The notes below the pieces were generated by a model. The model was not told the DNA's origin. It saw only the letters and a program-made list of their open reading frames with translations, and made no database searches. Source: an uncultured Alphaproteobacteria bacterium (lineage in GTDB: Bacteria > Pseudomonadota > Alphaproteobacteria > CAAGCB01 > CAG-977). Taken from it: a stretch of DNA of 64,000 nt. The translations under genes were made by a program, and so were the position numbers. The DNA lies in assembly GCA_934277945.1 (NCBI GenBank), contig CAKQWA010000008.1, positions 35,930 to 99,929 of the forward strand, written 5' to 3'. Shown here piece by piece: positions 25,942 through 34,788 of the stretch; positions within the stretch are counted from its first letter, which is position 1, and each line of letters begins with the position of its first letter.

Positions 25942-27351
25942 ATGTACGACCCGAAATCTTTGAAAGCCGAAGAATTCATCTGCCACGACGAAATTCTGGC
26001 GACGCTCGCCTATGCGCAGGAACACAAGCACGACGCCGCGCTGATTGACGAAATCATCGCCAAAGCGCGCCTGTGGAAAGGATTGACGCACCGCGAAGCC
26101 TCCGTTTTGCTGGCGTGCGATTTGCCCGACCGCACCGAACGGGTGTTCAAACTGGCGGAGCAGTTGAAAAAGGATTTTTACGGCAACCGCATCGTTTTGT
26201 TCGCGCCGCTGTATTTGTCGAACTATTGCGTCAACGGATGCGTTTACTGCCCGTATCACGTTAAAAACAAGCACATTCCGCGCAAAAAACTGACGCAGGA
26301 GCAAATCAGGGCGGAAGTGACCGCGTTGCAGGACATGGGGCACAAGCGTCTGGCGATCGAGGCGGGCGAAGACCCCGTCAACAACCCGATCGAATACATT
26401 TTGGAAAGCATTAAAACCATTTATTCGATCAAGCACAAAAACGGCGCCATTCGACGCGTCAACGTCAACATCGCCGCGACGACCGTTGAAAATTACCGCA
26501 AATTGAAAGAGGCGGGCATCGGGACGTACATTCTGTTTCAGGAAACGTACAACAAGGAATCCTACGAAAAACTGCACCCGACGGGACCCAAGCACAATTA
26601 CGCCTATCACACCGAAGCGATGGACAGGGCGATGGAGGGCGGCATCGACGACGTGGGCTTGGGCGTTTTGTACGGACTGGAAAACTACGCTTACGAATTC
26701 GCCGGTCTGCTGATGCACGCCGAACATCTGGAAGCCGTGCACGGCGTCGGACCGCACACGATTTCCGTGCCGCGCATCTGCCCTGCCGACGACATTGACC
26801 CCGCGTCGTTCAAAGACGCGCTTCCCGACGACATTTTCGCGAAAATCATCGCGTGCATCCGCGTGTCCACGCCCTACACGGGTATGATTGTTTCCACGCG
26901 CGAAAGCCAGCGGATGCGCGAACGGGCTTTGCATTTGGGCATTTCGCAAATCAGCGGCGCGTCGTCGACCTCCGTCGGCGGATACGTCGTGCGCGAAACG
27001 GAAACGGCGCAGTTCGACCGCGCGGACACGCGCACGCTGGACGAAGTCATCAAATGGCTGATGGACATGAATTACATTCCCAGTTTCTGCACGGCGTGCT
27101 ACCGTTCGGGGCGCACGGGCGACAGATTTATGGATTTGTGCAAATCGAAGCAAATTCTGAACTGCTGCCACCCGAACGCGCTGATGACGCTGAAAGAATA
27201 TCTGGAAGATTACGCGTCCCCCGAAACCAAAAAAGTCGGATACGCGCTGATTGAACGCGAATTGGAAAAGGTGAAAAATCCGAAAGTCCGTGACGTGTGC
27301 AAACACCGTTTGGAATTGATCGGACAGGGCGAACGCGACTTTTCGTTCTGA
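25942..27351 (+). CDS. hydG: [FeFe]-hydrogenase maturase HydG (tyrosine lyase)
   Basis: Radical SAM enzyme that cleaves tyrosine to p-cresol and dehydroglycine, giving CO and cyanide for the H-cluster's Fe(CO)2(CN) unit. 469 residues, usual length. The SAM cluster motif CX3CX2C is C96/C100/C103 (YCVNGCVYCPYH). The C-terminal HydG-specific cluster motif CX2CX22C is C383/C386/C409 (FCTACYRSGRTG ... NCCHPNA), which separates it from ThiH. EAGEDPVNNP and QETYNKESYEKLHPTGPKH are also HydG-like. hydE, hydF and a hydrogenase gene are not in this window, so they must lie elsewhere if the enzyme is used. Confidence 0.95.
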   Translation: MYDPKSLKAEEFICHDEILATLAYAQEHKHDAALIDEIIAKARLWKGLTHREASVLLACDLPDRTERVFKLAEQLKKDFYGNRIVLFAPLYLSNYCVNGCVYCPYHVKNKHIPRKKLTQEQIRAEVTALQDMGHKRLAIEAGEDPVNNPIEYILESIKTIYSIKHKNGAIRRVNVNIAATTVENYRKLKEAGIGTYILFQETYNKESYEKLHPTGPKHNYAYHTEAMDRAMEGGIDDVGLGVLYGLENYAYEFAGLLMHAEHLEAVHGVGPHTISVPRICPADDIDPASFKDALPDDIFAKIIACIRVSTPYTGMIVSTRESQRMRERALHLGISQISGASSTSVGGYVVRETETAQFDRADTRTLDEVIKWLMDMNYIPSFCTACYRSGRTGDRFMDLCKSKQILNCCHPNALMTLKEYLEDYASPETKKVGYALIERELEKVKNPKVRDVCKHRLELIGQGERDFSF

Positions 27352-27384
27352 CGCGCGAAACACATTCGTTTTTAAAGAAAATCA

Positions 27385-27417
27385 TCCCCTCGAAAACGGC
27401 TTCGGGGGGATATTTTT
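27385..27417 (+). terminator. Terminator after hydG
   Basis: TCCCCTCGAA (27385-27394) pairs with TTCGGGGGGA (27401-27410), then TATTTTTA. It is almost the same as the hairpin after the P-type ATPase at 63.9 kb, including the downstream string TTTTTATGCTTTTTTT. Confidence 0.8.
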
Positions 27418-27430
27418 ATGCTTTTTTTGC

Positions 27431-27459
27431 TTGCGCGTTTTCTGAAAATTTTGTATATT
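27431..27459 (+). promoter_or_regulatory. Promoter of the HNH-like gene pair
   Basis: TTGCGC at 27431-27436, a 17-base spacer, and TATATT at 27454-27459; the ATG follows 33 bases later behind GGGAG. Confidence 0.55.
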
Positions 27460-27492
27460 TTGTCTAATAAACGATTTTTCGGGAGACTTTCC

Positions 27493-28245
27493 ATGAACAG
27501 CGAATACAAATACATCCACACCGAACGCAAGAAAAACAAAGGCGGAAAGAATAAGGACAAAAACCGCGACAACCGCGGCTACGGCGGCAAAAAGGGCGAC
27601 GGCGCCTTTCATGCGGGCAAAGGGTACAGCGGCGAACAAAAACGCGGCGAATTCAATTTCGACACCGTGCACGGTCTGACCATGACGGAAGTGGAATACA
27701 AAATTCCGCCGCGCTCCGAACGCAATTCGCGCCGCAAACAGTTCAGTTCCGTGCGCAGCGCGTTCTTGCGCGAACTTGCCGAAAACCACAAAGCCGAACT
27801 GGTCGAACGTTTGGGGCTGGACGACGCCGCCATTGAAGCGATGAAGCACGGCACGACGCCGCTCGGCTACAACGTGCATCACAAACTGCCCATTCACGGC
27901 GGCGGCAAAAACGAATTTAAGAACTTCATTCTGACCCCGCTGTATCCGCACGACCAGTGGCATCACGATATCATCGATCCGCAAATCGACGGGCTGGCGG
28001 AAGGCGAATCGCGCAAAATCATGTTGCCCTACGGCGACGAAATGATTTTCGATCCGAAAAAATACGGCTTCACGAAAGACAACCAGAAAGTCGAACCGAA
28101 CTATAAAAGCCGCGTCGATCCCGAAAAGGATTGCTACGCGCCGAACTGGTTGCCCGAACACATTGAAGCCAAGCGTAAGGCGCAAAAAGCGAACGCCGCC
28201 GTCACCGCGAAAATCCTGACGGCGAAAATGCGCGCCGGACGCTGA
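27493..28245 (+). CDS. HNH-nuclease-like protein, first of a tandem pair
   Basis: 250 residues from ATG 27493. A Lys/Arg/Gly-rich, probably disordered N-terminus (to about 55) is followed by a conserved block (EFNFDTVHGLTM... YKIPP), and a central motif VHHKLPIHGGGKNEFKNFIL ... PHDQWHHD. That motif has H129-H130, G136-G138, N144, H153 and H157/H158, spaced like the beta-beta-alpha-metal fold of colicin-type HNH nucleases. The C-terminus (YGFTKDNQKVEPNYKS) is also shared with the paralogue that follows 15 bases on. No signal peptide, immunity gene, transposase or restriction partner is near. Function unknown; a DNase, RNase or a DNA-repair or phage-derived nuclease are possible. Confidence 0.7.
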   Translation: MNSEYKYIHTERKKNKGGKNKDKNRDNRGYGGKKGDGAFHAGKGYSGEQKRGEFNFDTVHGLTMTEVEYKIPPRSERNSRRKQFSSVRSAFLRELAENHKAELVERLGLDDAAIEAMKHGTTPLGYNVHHKLPIHGGGKNEFKNFILTPLYPHDQWHHDIIDPQIDGLAEGESRKIMLPYGDEMIFDPKKYGFTKDNQKVEPNYKSRVDPEKDCYAPNWLPEHIEAKRKAQKANAAVTAKILTAKMRAGR

Positions 28246-28260
28246 CGCAGGGAGGCTGAC

Positions 28261-28995
28261 ATGACCGATTCAAACGCTCTGATTCATCAAAAACGTCCGC
28301 GCAGCAAGAAAAAGGACAAAAAGAACGAGGCTTTGCAGGCGGCTCTGAACGGCACGCCGATTTACAGCCCCGCGCAAAAGGAGTTCGATTTCAACTTCGA
28401 CACCATTCACGGCATGAAACTGGTGGAAATGGACTACTACATTCCGCCGATGGAAGAACGCAAGGCGCGCCGCGAGGAATTCAACGGCGACCGCGAAAAA
28501 GGCGTCGAGGGCGTGCGTTCCAAATTCCTGAAAATGCTTGCCAACGAACACGAAAAGGAACTGGTCGAAAAACTGGGCTTGACGCAGACCGACATCGACG
28601 GCATGAAAAAAGGTTTCACGCCGAACGGTTTTAACGTGCATCACAAACTGCCTTTGCACGGCGGCGGCAAAAACGAATTCAAGAACTTCATTCTGACTCC
28701 GCTGTATCCGCACGACCAATGGCACAAGGACGTCATTGAAAAGCAGGCGGAGGGCATCGGAACGTGCAAGGTGCGCAAAATCCTGATTCCGTGGACGGAC
28801 GATATGATTTACGATCCGAAAAATTACGGCTTTACGAAAGACAACGAAAAGGTCGAAAAGCCGAATTATGCGACGAAGGTTATGGTGCAGAATTACGCGA
28901 AAAACTATCTGCCCGAACACATCAACCCCGCGCAGAGAAACAAGGATATGGCGGCGGTCTACGCGCAGTACGCCTTGCAGAACCGCGGCAGATGA
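28261..28995 (+). CDS. HNH-nuclease-like protein, second of a tandem pair
   Basis: 244 residues, homologous to the preceding protein over nearly the whole length. Shared: FNFDTIHGMKLVEMDYYIPP, VHHKLPLHGGGKNEFKNFIL (H127-H128), LYPHDQWHKDVIEKQ (H151, H155), and MIYDPKNYGFTKDNEKVEKPNY. The Lys-rich N-terminus differs in length and composition, whereas the nuclease-like core is nearly identical, which argues for selection on the core. Fifteen bases after the first gene, with GGGAGG before the ATG, so they form one transcript that ends at the hairpin at 29014. Confidence 0.7.
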   Translation: MTDSNALIHQKRPRSKKKDKKNEALQAALNGTPIYSPAQKEFDFNFDTIHGMKLVEMDYYIPPMEERKARREEFNGDREKGVEGVRSKFLKMLANEHEKELVEKLGLTQTDIDGMKKGFTPNGFNVHHKLPLHGGGKNEFKNFILTPLYPHDQWHKDVIEKQAEGIGTCKVRKILIPWTDDMIYDPKNYGFTKDNEKVEKPNYATKVMVQNYAKNYLPEHINPAQRNKDMAAVYAQYALQNRGR

Positions 28996-29013
28996 TTCCG
29001 GATTAAGTAAAAG

Positions 29014-29048
29014 AAACGCCCGATGTCAAAGTCGGGCGTTTTCGTTAT
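29014..29048. terminator. Bidirectional terminator after HNH-like pair
   Basis: AAACGCCCGA at 29014-29023 pairs with TCGGGCGTTT at 29032-29041, with A- and T-rich flanks. It serves the HNH genes on plus and the metallophosphoesterase on minus, whose stop codon it nearly touches. Confidence 0.85.
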
Positions 29049-30151
29049 TTTTTCCTGATGTCGATGACGGTGAATTCTGAAAAACAGCCTGTTTTGAACT
29101 TGACCGCCCAATCGGAAATGCCCGACGTGACGATGAAATCCGTCAAGCCGCGCCGCTCGAACCCGTAGGTTTTGTCGTTTGCGCCGATGTATTCGCCGAC
29201 TTTGTTCAGCGGAAACAACTGACCGCCGTGCGTGTGTCCCGACAGCACCAAATCGACGTTTGCCGCCGTTTGCGCGTCGTAATCGTTCGGCTGGTGGTCG
29301 ATGACGATTGAAAATTTTCTTTTATCGGCGTTTTGCATCAATGCCGCCATGTCTTTGCGGTTGCCGCCGCGCATTGTTTCCGACGCGTCGTTGCGCCCGA
29401 CAATCAGGTAATTGCCGTCGATTGCCGCGCTTTCGTCTTGCAGGACAATCACGCCGTTTTTTCGCAGTTCGGCGGTCAAATCGCGCCCCGTAAAGCCTCT
29501 TAACGCGGGATTGTGATACCCTTTGTCGTGGTTGCCGAACGCGAAATACACGGGAACGTCAAACGATTTCAGCACGGCGGAGGCGATTTCCATTTGCGCG
29601 CGCATTGTGCCGTCATCGACGAAATCGCCGGCGATGACGACGATATCCGGATTCATTTCGCGCATTTTCCGAACGTGTCGGGCAAAGCCCGCGCCGTCGA
29701 ACGTCGTGCCGATGTGCGAATCCGCAAACATGACGATGCGCAAATCCTTAACGTCTTTCGGCGTTTCGATCGTGTAGAACGTCGCGCGGACGTGATGATC
29801 CGCATACCAGCCGTATCCCAGCGATGCAAGCGTCAGGACGAGGGCGGCGGCGCCCGCGCAGCAAGGGGCGAAACCGCGCTTTGAAAAGCGTTTGACCAGA
29901 GCGAAAACCGCGTCGCACGCCAGCCAGAAAACAACCAGATGCAACAGGCAGATGACGGCGTTCATCAGATTCAGCGTGAAAGAGAGCAGGGCGAAAACCG
30001 CAATGACAAGAGCGGCGCGCGCCGCGAAAGATTTATATTTCGACAATCCGCCGAAAACGCCGCATTTGCCCAGACGGTTCGTCAAATACGCCAATCCGCC
30101 CAGCGTTCCCGCAATCAAAATGAAGAACAAAGTCAGCCACAACCACATCAT
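29045..30151 (-). CDS. Membrane-anchored metallophosphoesterase (YkuE/YaeI-like)
   Basis: 368 residues. Four hydrophobic segments in the first 115 residues (about 4-22, 42-62, 64-85, 97-115) anchor a calcineurin-like phosphoesterase domain. Metal-binding motifs: FADSHIG (D144, H146), GDFVDDG (D176), GNHD (206-209), and GHTHGGQLFP near the C-terminus. Relatives include B. subtilis YkuE and E. coli YaeI (LpxH-unrelated), acting on phospholipid-like or unknown phosphoesters. The window has lpxI, so this is not needed as UDP-diacylglucosamine hydrolase. Physiological substrate unknown. Confidence 0.87.
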   Translation of the reverse strand: MMWLWLTLFFILIAGTLGGLAYLTNRLGKCGVFGGLSKYKSFAARAALVIAVFALLSFTLNLMNAVICLLHLVVFWLACDAVFALVKRFSKRGFAPCCAGAAALVLTLASLGYGWYADHHVRATFYTIETPKDVKDLRIVMFADSHIGTTFDGAGFARHVRKMREMNPDIVVIAGDFVDDGTMRAQMEIASAVLKSFDVPVYFAFGNHDKGYHNPALRGFTGRDLTAELRKNGVIVLQDESAAIDGNYLIVGRNDASETMRGGNRKDMAALMQNADKRKFSIVIDHQPNDYDAQTAANVDLVLSGHTHGGQLFPLNKVGEYIGANDKTYGFERRGLTDFIVTSGISDWAVKFKTGCFSEFTVIDIRKK

Positions 30152-30216
30152 GACGCTCCTTTTGATTTGTTACTATAAAAGAATATAAATACTTTTGCCG
30201 TTTTGTCAACGCGCCG

Positions 30217-32112
30217 CTATTGCGCGGCTTCCAATTCTTCGGACAATTCAAGCCAGCGGGATTCCAATTCCTGCATTTTGTCCTGCGCCGCCTTGATTTG
30301 CTTTTGCAGTCCGGCGGACACGGCGGCGCTGTCCGCGCGTTCGTACAAGGCGGGGTCTTGCAGGGCGTTTTGCGCCGTTTCAATTTCTTTCGCCGTCTTT
30401 TCCATCTGCTTTTCGACGGATTGCAGTTCCTTGCGCAAAGGGGCGGATTGCTGACGTTTGGCGGCGGCTTCGCGGCGTTCGTCCTTGCGCGACACGGCGG
30501 GCGCGGCGTCTTTTTTCGCACAGGAAAGCGCGGCGCGGTCTTTTTTGGATTTCAACAGCAGTTCGCGGTAATCGTCCAAATCGCCGTCAAAGGATTTGCA
30601 TTGCCCGTTCGCGACCAGCCACAGCCTGTCCGCCGTCATTTCAATCAGGCGCAAATCGTGCGTGATGAGAATCACCGCGCCCTTGTACGCGTTCAGAGCG
30701 TCGCTCAACGCTTCGCGGGCGTCCATGTCCAGATGGTTCGTCGGTTCGTCCAAAATCAAAACGTGCGGCGCGTTGCGGCTCATGACGGCGAAAAGCAGTT
30801 TCGTCTTTTCTCCGCCCGACAAAGCGGAAATTTTCGTGTCCGCCTTTTGCTGCGAAATGCCGAAAGCCCCCAGATGCGCGCGGATTTTCGTTTCAAGCGC
30901 GTCTTTCATGTAAACGCGCATTTGCTCGAACGCGGTCAAATCGGGGTTCAATTCCTCCGTTTGATGCTGGGCGTAATAGCCGACAAGCAGTTTCGAGGAA
31001 GCCGTTTTTTCGCCCGACATCAACGCCAGTCTGCCCGACAGGATTTTCGCCAAAGTCGATTTGCCGTTGCCGTTCGCGCCCAGCAGGGCGATGCGGTCGT
31101 CCGCGTCGATGCGCAGATTTAATTTTTTCAAAACGACCTTGTCGCCGTAGCCCGCAACCCCGTCTTCGATTTTCAGCAAAGGGGAAGCCAACTCCGACGG
31201 TGACGGAAAGTTGAACTTGACGCTTTGCGCTTTCGGAAGCAGTTCGACTGTTTCCATGCGCTCCAACATCTTCAAGCGGCTTTGTGCCTGTTTCGCTTTC
31301 GACGCTTTGTAGCGGAAGCGGTCGACGTAACTTTGCAGATGCTTGCGGCGTTCTTCGGCTTTCATCGCGCTTTTTTCGGCGGCTTCGCGCTGGACGGCGA
31401 TCGTGTGCTCGAAAGCGTCGTAATTGCCGCCGTAACTTTGGATTTTGCCGTTTTCAATGTGCAGAATACGCGTGCACAGCCGGTTCAGCACCGCGCGGTC
31501 GTGGCTGATGATGAACAGCGTGCCGCGATAGCGTTGCAGGTAATTGTCCAGCCACATCGACGCTTCCAAATCCAAATGGTTCGTCGGTTCGTCCAGCAAA
31601 AGCGTGTCGGACGGCACGAACAGCGTCGCCGCCAGAGCCGCGCGCATCCGCCAGCCGCCCGAAAAGGACGATACGGGGCGGTTTTGCGCTTCTTCGTCAA
31701 AGCCCAGGCCGTATAAAATCTCCGCCGCCCGCGCGTTTGCCGACGCCGCGTCGATCGCGTTCAGCCGTTCGTGAATTTCGCCGATCAGCACGCCGTCCTG
31801 CGCCAGTTGCGCTTTTTCCAATTCTTCAAGCAGGCGCGTGCGCTCCGTGTCCGCTTTCAAAATGCAGTCGATCAGCGGTTCATCGGTGGCGGGCGCGTCC
31901 TGCGCGACGGTGGCGACGCGTTCGTTTTTGGAAAACGTCGCCGTGCCTTCGTCGGCGGTGAAATCGCCCGTAATAATGCGGAAAAGCGTCGTTTTGCCGC
32001 ATCCGTTCGCGCCGACCAGCCCGACTTTCTGTCCGTCGGAAATGAACGCCGAAGCGTTGTCAAAGAGAACGCGGGTGCCGAAACGCACGGTGATATCTTT
32101 TATGTCGAGCAT
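30217..32112 (-). CDS. ABC-F family ATPase (Uup/YheS type)
   Basis: 631 residues from ATG 32112 (the frame is open upstream, but homology starts at MLDIKDITVRFG). Two ABC domains without membrane segments: Walker A GANGCGKTT and GANGNGKST, signatures FSGGWRMRAALAAT and LSGGEKTKLLFAV, Walker B LLLDEPTNHLDLE and LILDEPTNHLDMD. The linker between them is the P-site tRNA-interaction motif of ABC-F translation factors. The C-terminal 90 residues are a charged coiled coil, as in YheS/Uup. ABC-F proteins bind the ribosomal E site and relieve stalls or confer resistance; which subclass this is cannot be fixed here. Confidence 0.9.
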   Translation of the reverse strand: MLDIKDITVRFGTRVLFDNASAFISDGQKVGLVGANGCGKTTLFRIITGDFTADEGTATFSKNERVATVAQDAPATDEPLIDCILKADTERTRLLEELEKAQLAQDGVLIGEIHERLNAIDAASANARAAEILYGLGFDEEAQNRPVSSFSGGWRMRAALAATLFVPSDTLLLDEPTNHLDLEASMWLDNYLQRYRGTLFIISHDRAVLNRLCTRILHIENGKIQSYGGNYDAFEHTIAVQREAAEKSAMKAEERRKHLQSYVDRFRYKASKAKQAQSRLKMLERMETVELLPKAQSVKFNFPSPSELASPLLKIEDGVAGYGDKVVLKKLNLRIDADDRIALLGANGNGKSTLAKILSGRLALMSGEKTASSKLLVGYYAQHQTEELNPDLTAFEQMRVYMKDALETKIRAHLGAFGISQQKADTKISALSGGEKTKLLFAVMSRNAPHVLILDEPTNHLDMDAREALSDALNAYKGAVILITHDLRLIEMTADRLWLVANGQCKSFDGDLDDYRELLLKSKKDRAALSCAKKDAAPAVSRKDERREAAAKRQQSAPLRKELQSVEKQMEKTAKEIETAQNALQDPALYERADSAAVSAGLQKQIKAAQDKMQELESRWLELSEELEAAQ

Positions 32113-32185
32113 GACAAGTTGACGCTTTACAAAACAAACGGTTTGAACGATGATAAAATGAAATTTTCTTATAGATGAAAGCGAT

Positions 32186-32896
32186 ATGAAAATCAACCGT
32201 CTGAAAAGGAATTTGCGCGTTTACCGCTTTTTTTTCAAGCGTTTCATGCGCTCGCGCCTGTACTACGCCAAAGTCTTTTTTCTGCAAAGGAAAAAGTTTG
32301 CGCCGGTCTGCCTTGCCGTTTTGTGCGCCGCTTTCGCCGCTTGGATGCTGACGCCGCGCGGCAGGGGGGATTTGCCGGAAACGGCGCGCGATTACGCCGA
32401 AGCCGCGCAAAAGGGGGCGGCTTTGTACGCGGACGAACGCTATGAAAAGGCTTACGAATATCTGTCCGCCGCCGCGCCGCACAACGCGCACGCCGCCTTT
32501 TTGCTGGGCATGATGCACTATAACGGCGCGGGAGTGGAGCGCGACGTCCGGCAGGCTTACGAATACTTTAAAATCGCCGCCGAACAGGAAAGCGAAGCGA
32601 AGTTCATGCTGGCTCAAATGGGCTTTCGCGGGGAAGCCAAGGGCTTGCGCAAGGGATTGCCGACAAAACTGCTTGTCGAAGCGGCTTACGCGGGCGTGCG
32701 CGGCGCTCAAAGCGCGCTCGGTACGCTGTATATGCTCTCGAACGAACGCGAACAGGCGTATTTCTGGCTTTCCTTGGCGCAAAAACAGGGCGATTTTAAA
32801 GCGGAAAAACAACTGCAAACGCTGAAAAAGCATCTGCCGGAAAGCGAAAAAAGCCTGCTGGATTTGGAAGTCGACGGTTTTACGGTGATAAAATAA
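32186..32896 (+). CDS. Sel1-like repeat (TPR-like) membrane protein
   Basis: 236 residues. A strongly basic N-terminus (residues 1-38, many Arg/Lys) and one membrane helix (about 40-58) precede Sel1-like repeats: AAFLLGMMHYNGAGVERDVRQAYEYFKIAAEQ, then AKFMLAQMGFRGEAK... and GAQSALGTLYMLSNEREQAYFWLSLAQKQ. Such repeats mediate protein contacts in the periplasm; partner unknown. It starts 74 bases after the divergent ABC-F gene, which should hold both promoters. Confidence 0.82.
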   Translation: MKINRLKRNLRVYRFFFKRFMRSRLYYAKVFFLQRKKFAPVCLAVLCAAFAAWMLTPRGRGDLPETARDYAEAAQKGAALYADERYEKAYEYLSAAAPHNAHAAFLLGMMHYNGAGVERDVRQAYEYFKIAAEQESEAKFMLAQMGFRGEAKGLRKGLPTKLLVEAAYAGVRGAQSALGTLYMLSNEREQAYFWLSLAQKQGDFKAEKQLQTLKKHLPESEKSLLDLEVDGFTVIK

Positions 32897-32906
32897 GATT
32901 TGCAGG

Positions 32907-32935
32907 TTGCAACTTTGCCCCGACACCTGTATAAA
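32907..32935 (+). promoter_or_regulatory. Promoter of ndk
   Basis: TTGCAA at 32907-32912, 17-base spacer, TATAAA at 32930-32935; ndk follows 37 bases later with AGAGGA before the ATG. Confidence 0.7.
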
Positions 32936-32971
32936 GAAGCGGATTCCATTTCTTTTTTTTAGAGGATTAAA

Positions 32972-33391
32972 ATGAAACAACGTACTCTTTCCATTATCAA
33001 ACCCGATGCGACGCGCCGCAACCTGACGGGCAAAATCAACGCCAAATTTGAAGAAAACGGCTTGCGAATCGTCGCGCAGAAGCGCATCCGCCTGACGCCC
33101 GAACTGGCGAAAGCGTTCTACATCGAACACAAGGAAAAACCGTTCTATGACAGTCTGGTCGCCTTTATGACGTCCGGTCCCGTCGTCGTTCAGGTGCTGG
33201 AAGGCGAAGACGCCATTGCGAAAAACCGCGAAGTCATGGGCGCGACGAACCCCGAAAAAGCCGCGGAAGGCACCATTCGCAAAATGTTTGCCGAATCGAT
33301 GGAAGCGAACTCCGTTCACGGTTCCGATTCGGAAAAAAGCGCCGCGCGCGAAATCGCGTTCTATTTTTCGGAATGTGAAATCGTCGGCTGA
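32972..33391 (+). CDS. ndk: Nucleoside diphosphate kinase
   Basis: 139 residues, normal length. It exchanges gamma phosphates between NTPs and NDPs through a phosphohistidine. The start RTLSIIKPDA, GATNPEKAAEGTIR and active-site H116 in ANSVHGSDS are canonical. The gene stands on its own promoter; the DUF2066 gene begins 29 bases on and may be co-transcribed. Confidence 0.97.
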   Translation: MKQRTLSIIKPDATRRNLTGKINAKFEENGLRIVAQKRIRLTPELAKAFYIEHKEKPFYDSLVAFMTSGPVVVQVLEGEDAIAKNREVMGATNPEKAAEGTIRKMFAESMEANSVHGSDSEKSAAREIAFYFSECEIVG

Positions 33392-33420
33392 TTTTTCTTG
33401 CTTTTCGTAAGGAGCAATCA

Positions 33421-34770
33421 ATGTCCCTTTTTTCCCGTTTTTGCTTGGTTTTAGCCGTTTGCGTCCTTTTTGGCACGTCCGTTGCCGCCGCACCCGCGAC
33501 GCTGGACACGAAAATGTTTTCCGCATCCGGCATTAAAGTCGACGTGACGGCTGAAAATGCCGCCGCCGCCCGCAAGGAAGCCTTGCTTGACGGGCAAAAA
33601 AGGGCGTTGATGATCGTCATGCAGCGCCTGACGCCCGATTCCGTGCTGGAACGTTTGCCCGAACTTGTGCCGGACGACGTTGTCAACATGGTGCAGGATA
33701 TGAGCGTTTCCGCCGAAAAAACGTCTTCCGTGCGCTATATGGCGACGCTGGAAATCCGCTTCAACGCCGATTCCGTGCGCAAGATTTTGAAAGACAACGG
33801 ATTGCCGTTCGTGCGCACCGCGGGCAAGCCGTTGCTGATTCTGCCTTTGTATAAAAAATCCGCGTCCGCGTCGCCGTTGTTGTTCGCGGACGACAACGCG
33901 TGGCTTCGCGCGTGGATCAACCGTCCGCAAAACAGTTACATGGTGCCGCTTTTCGTGCCGATGGGCGAATTGTCGGACGTGCAGACGCTGTCCGCCGAAC
34001 AGGTCGTCGCTGGCAACTTGAACGCCGCGAAAAAATTGGCGAAACGCTACGAGGCGCAAGGCGTTTTGATTGCCGAAATGACGCGCAAAGGCTCCGCTTT
34101 CGCCGTCAACGTCAGGGCGATGGACGACGTGACCGCTTCGGAAATTCCCGAATTTTCCTTTTCTTTGCAGATGAAGAAAAACACGGCGCAGACGTTCGCT
34201 TCCGCCGTGTCCAAAATCGTTTCCCACATCGAAAACGTGTGGAAAACCGAACAAATGGTGCAATTTAACGAAATTTCGTCTTTGATTGCGATGGTTCCCG
34301 TCGCCGATTTGACGCAATGGCAGACCATTCAAAGCCGCTTGCAGCGTATTCCGTCCGTCAGTTCCTTTGAATTGCAGGCGGCGCGCACGGGCGTTTTGCA
34401 AATCACGGTCTTTTACGCTGAGGGCGTCGAACGCTTGAAGCGCGAAATGCAAAAGCGTATGCTGTCCCTGACCGTCCTGCCCAGCGGCATTTACAAACTG
34501 GGATTGGCGGAGGAGCGCAACTATTTCATGCCCGAACCGCAGGAAACCGCGCCGCAGGTCATTACGCCGCGCATGACGTGGGGAGTCGTCCAGCCCGTGC
34601 AAAATCCGCAGGGCGAAGACGTTTCCGCGCCCGCCGAAACCGCTCCCGCGCCGCAAACGGACGCCGTCAACGCCGCGCCCGCCGACGCTTCGTCTGCTCC
34701 CGCGCATGACGCGCAGATATCCGCGAAGCCCGAAAAAAAAGGCGGCATGGTTTGGGTTGTCGGACCGTAA
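33421..34770 (+). CDS. DUF2066-family secreted protein
   Basis: 449 residues: a signal peptide (cleavage about SVAAAP), then the DUF2066 domain (conserved VDVTAENAAAARKEALLDGQKRALMIVMQRL and the VRYMATLEIRFNADSVRKILKDNGLPF pattern). A Pro/Ala-rich linker follows (residues about 395-440), and the C-terminus is short. DUF2066 proteins are periplasmic and their job is unknown. The DUF2066 / PerM / HdaA order is frequent in Alphaproteobacteria, so it may be linked to the next two genes by conserved synteny only. The PerM-like gene follows 18 bases on. Confidence 0.8.
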   Translation: MSLFSRFCLVLAVCVLFGTSVAAAPATLDTKMFSASGIKVDVTAENAAAARKEALLDGQKRALMIVMQRLTPDSVLERLPELVPDDVVNMVQDMSVSAEKTSSVRYMATLEIRFNADSVRKILKDNGLPFVRTAGKPLLILPLYKKSASASPLLFADDNAWLRAWINRPQNSYMVPLFVPMGELSDVQTLSAEQVVAGNLNAAKKLAKRYEAQGVLIAEMTRKGSAFAVNVRAMDDVTASEIPEFSFSLQMKKNTAQTFASAVSKIVSHIENVWKTEQMVQFNEISSLIAMVPVADLTQWQTIQSRLQRIPSVSSFELQAARTGVLQITVFYAEGVERLKREMQKRMLSLTVLPSGIYKLGLAEERNYFMPEPQETAPQVITPRMTWGVVQPVQNPQGEDVSAPAETAPAPQTDAVNAAPADASSAPAHDAQISAKPEKKGGMVWVVGP

Positions 34771-34788
34771 TTTAAAGAGGGCAAAAAC

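Noticed and set aside
25861..27363. 500-codon minus-strand frame opposite hydG
   Set aside because: Mirror of the hydG codon bias; hydG has full catalytic motifs, while this frame has none.
29045..30151. LpxH (lipid A) for the metallophosphoesterase
   Set aside because: It has four N-terminal membrane helices and YkuE-like motifs, and LpxI is encoded in the lipid A cluster.
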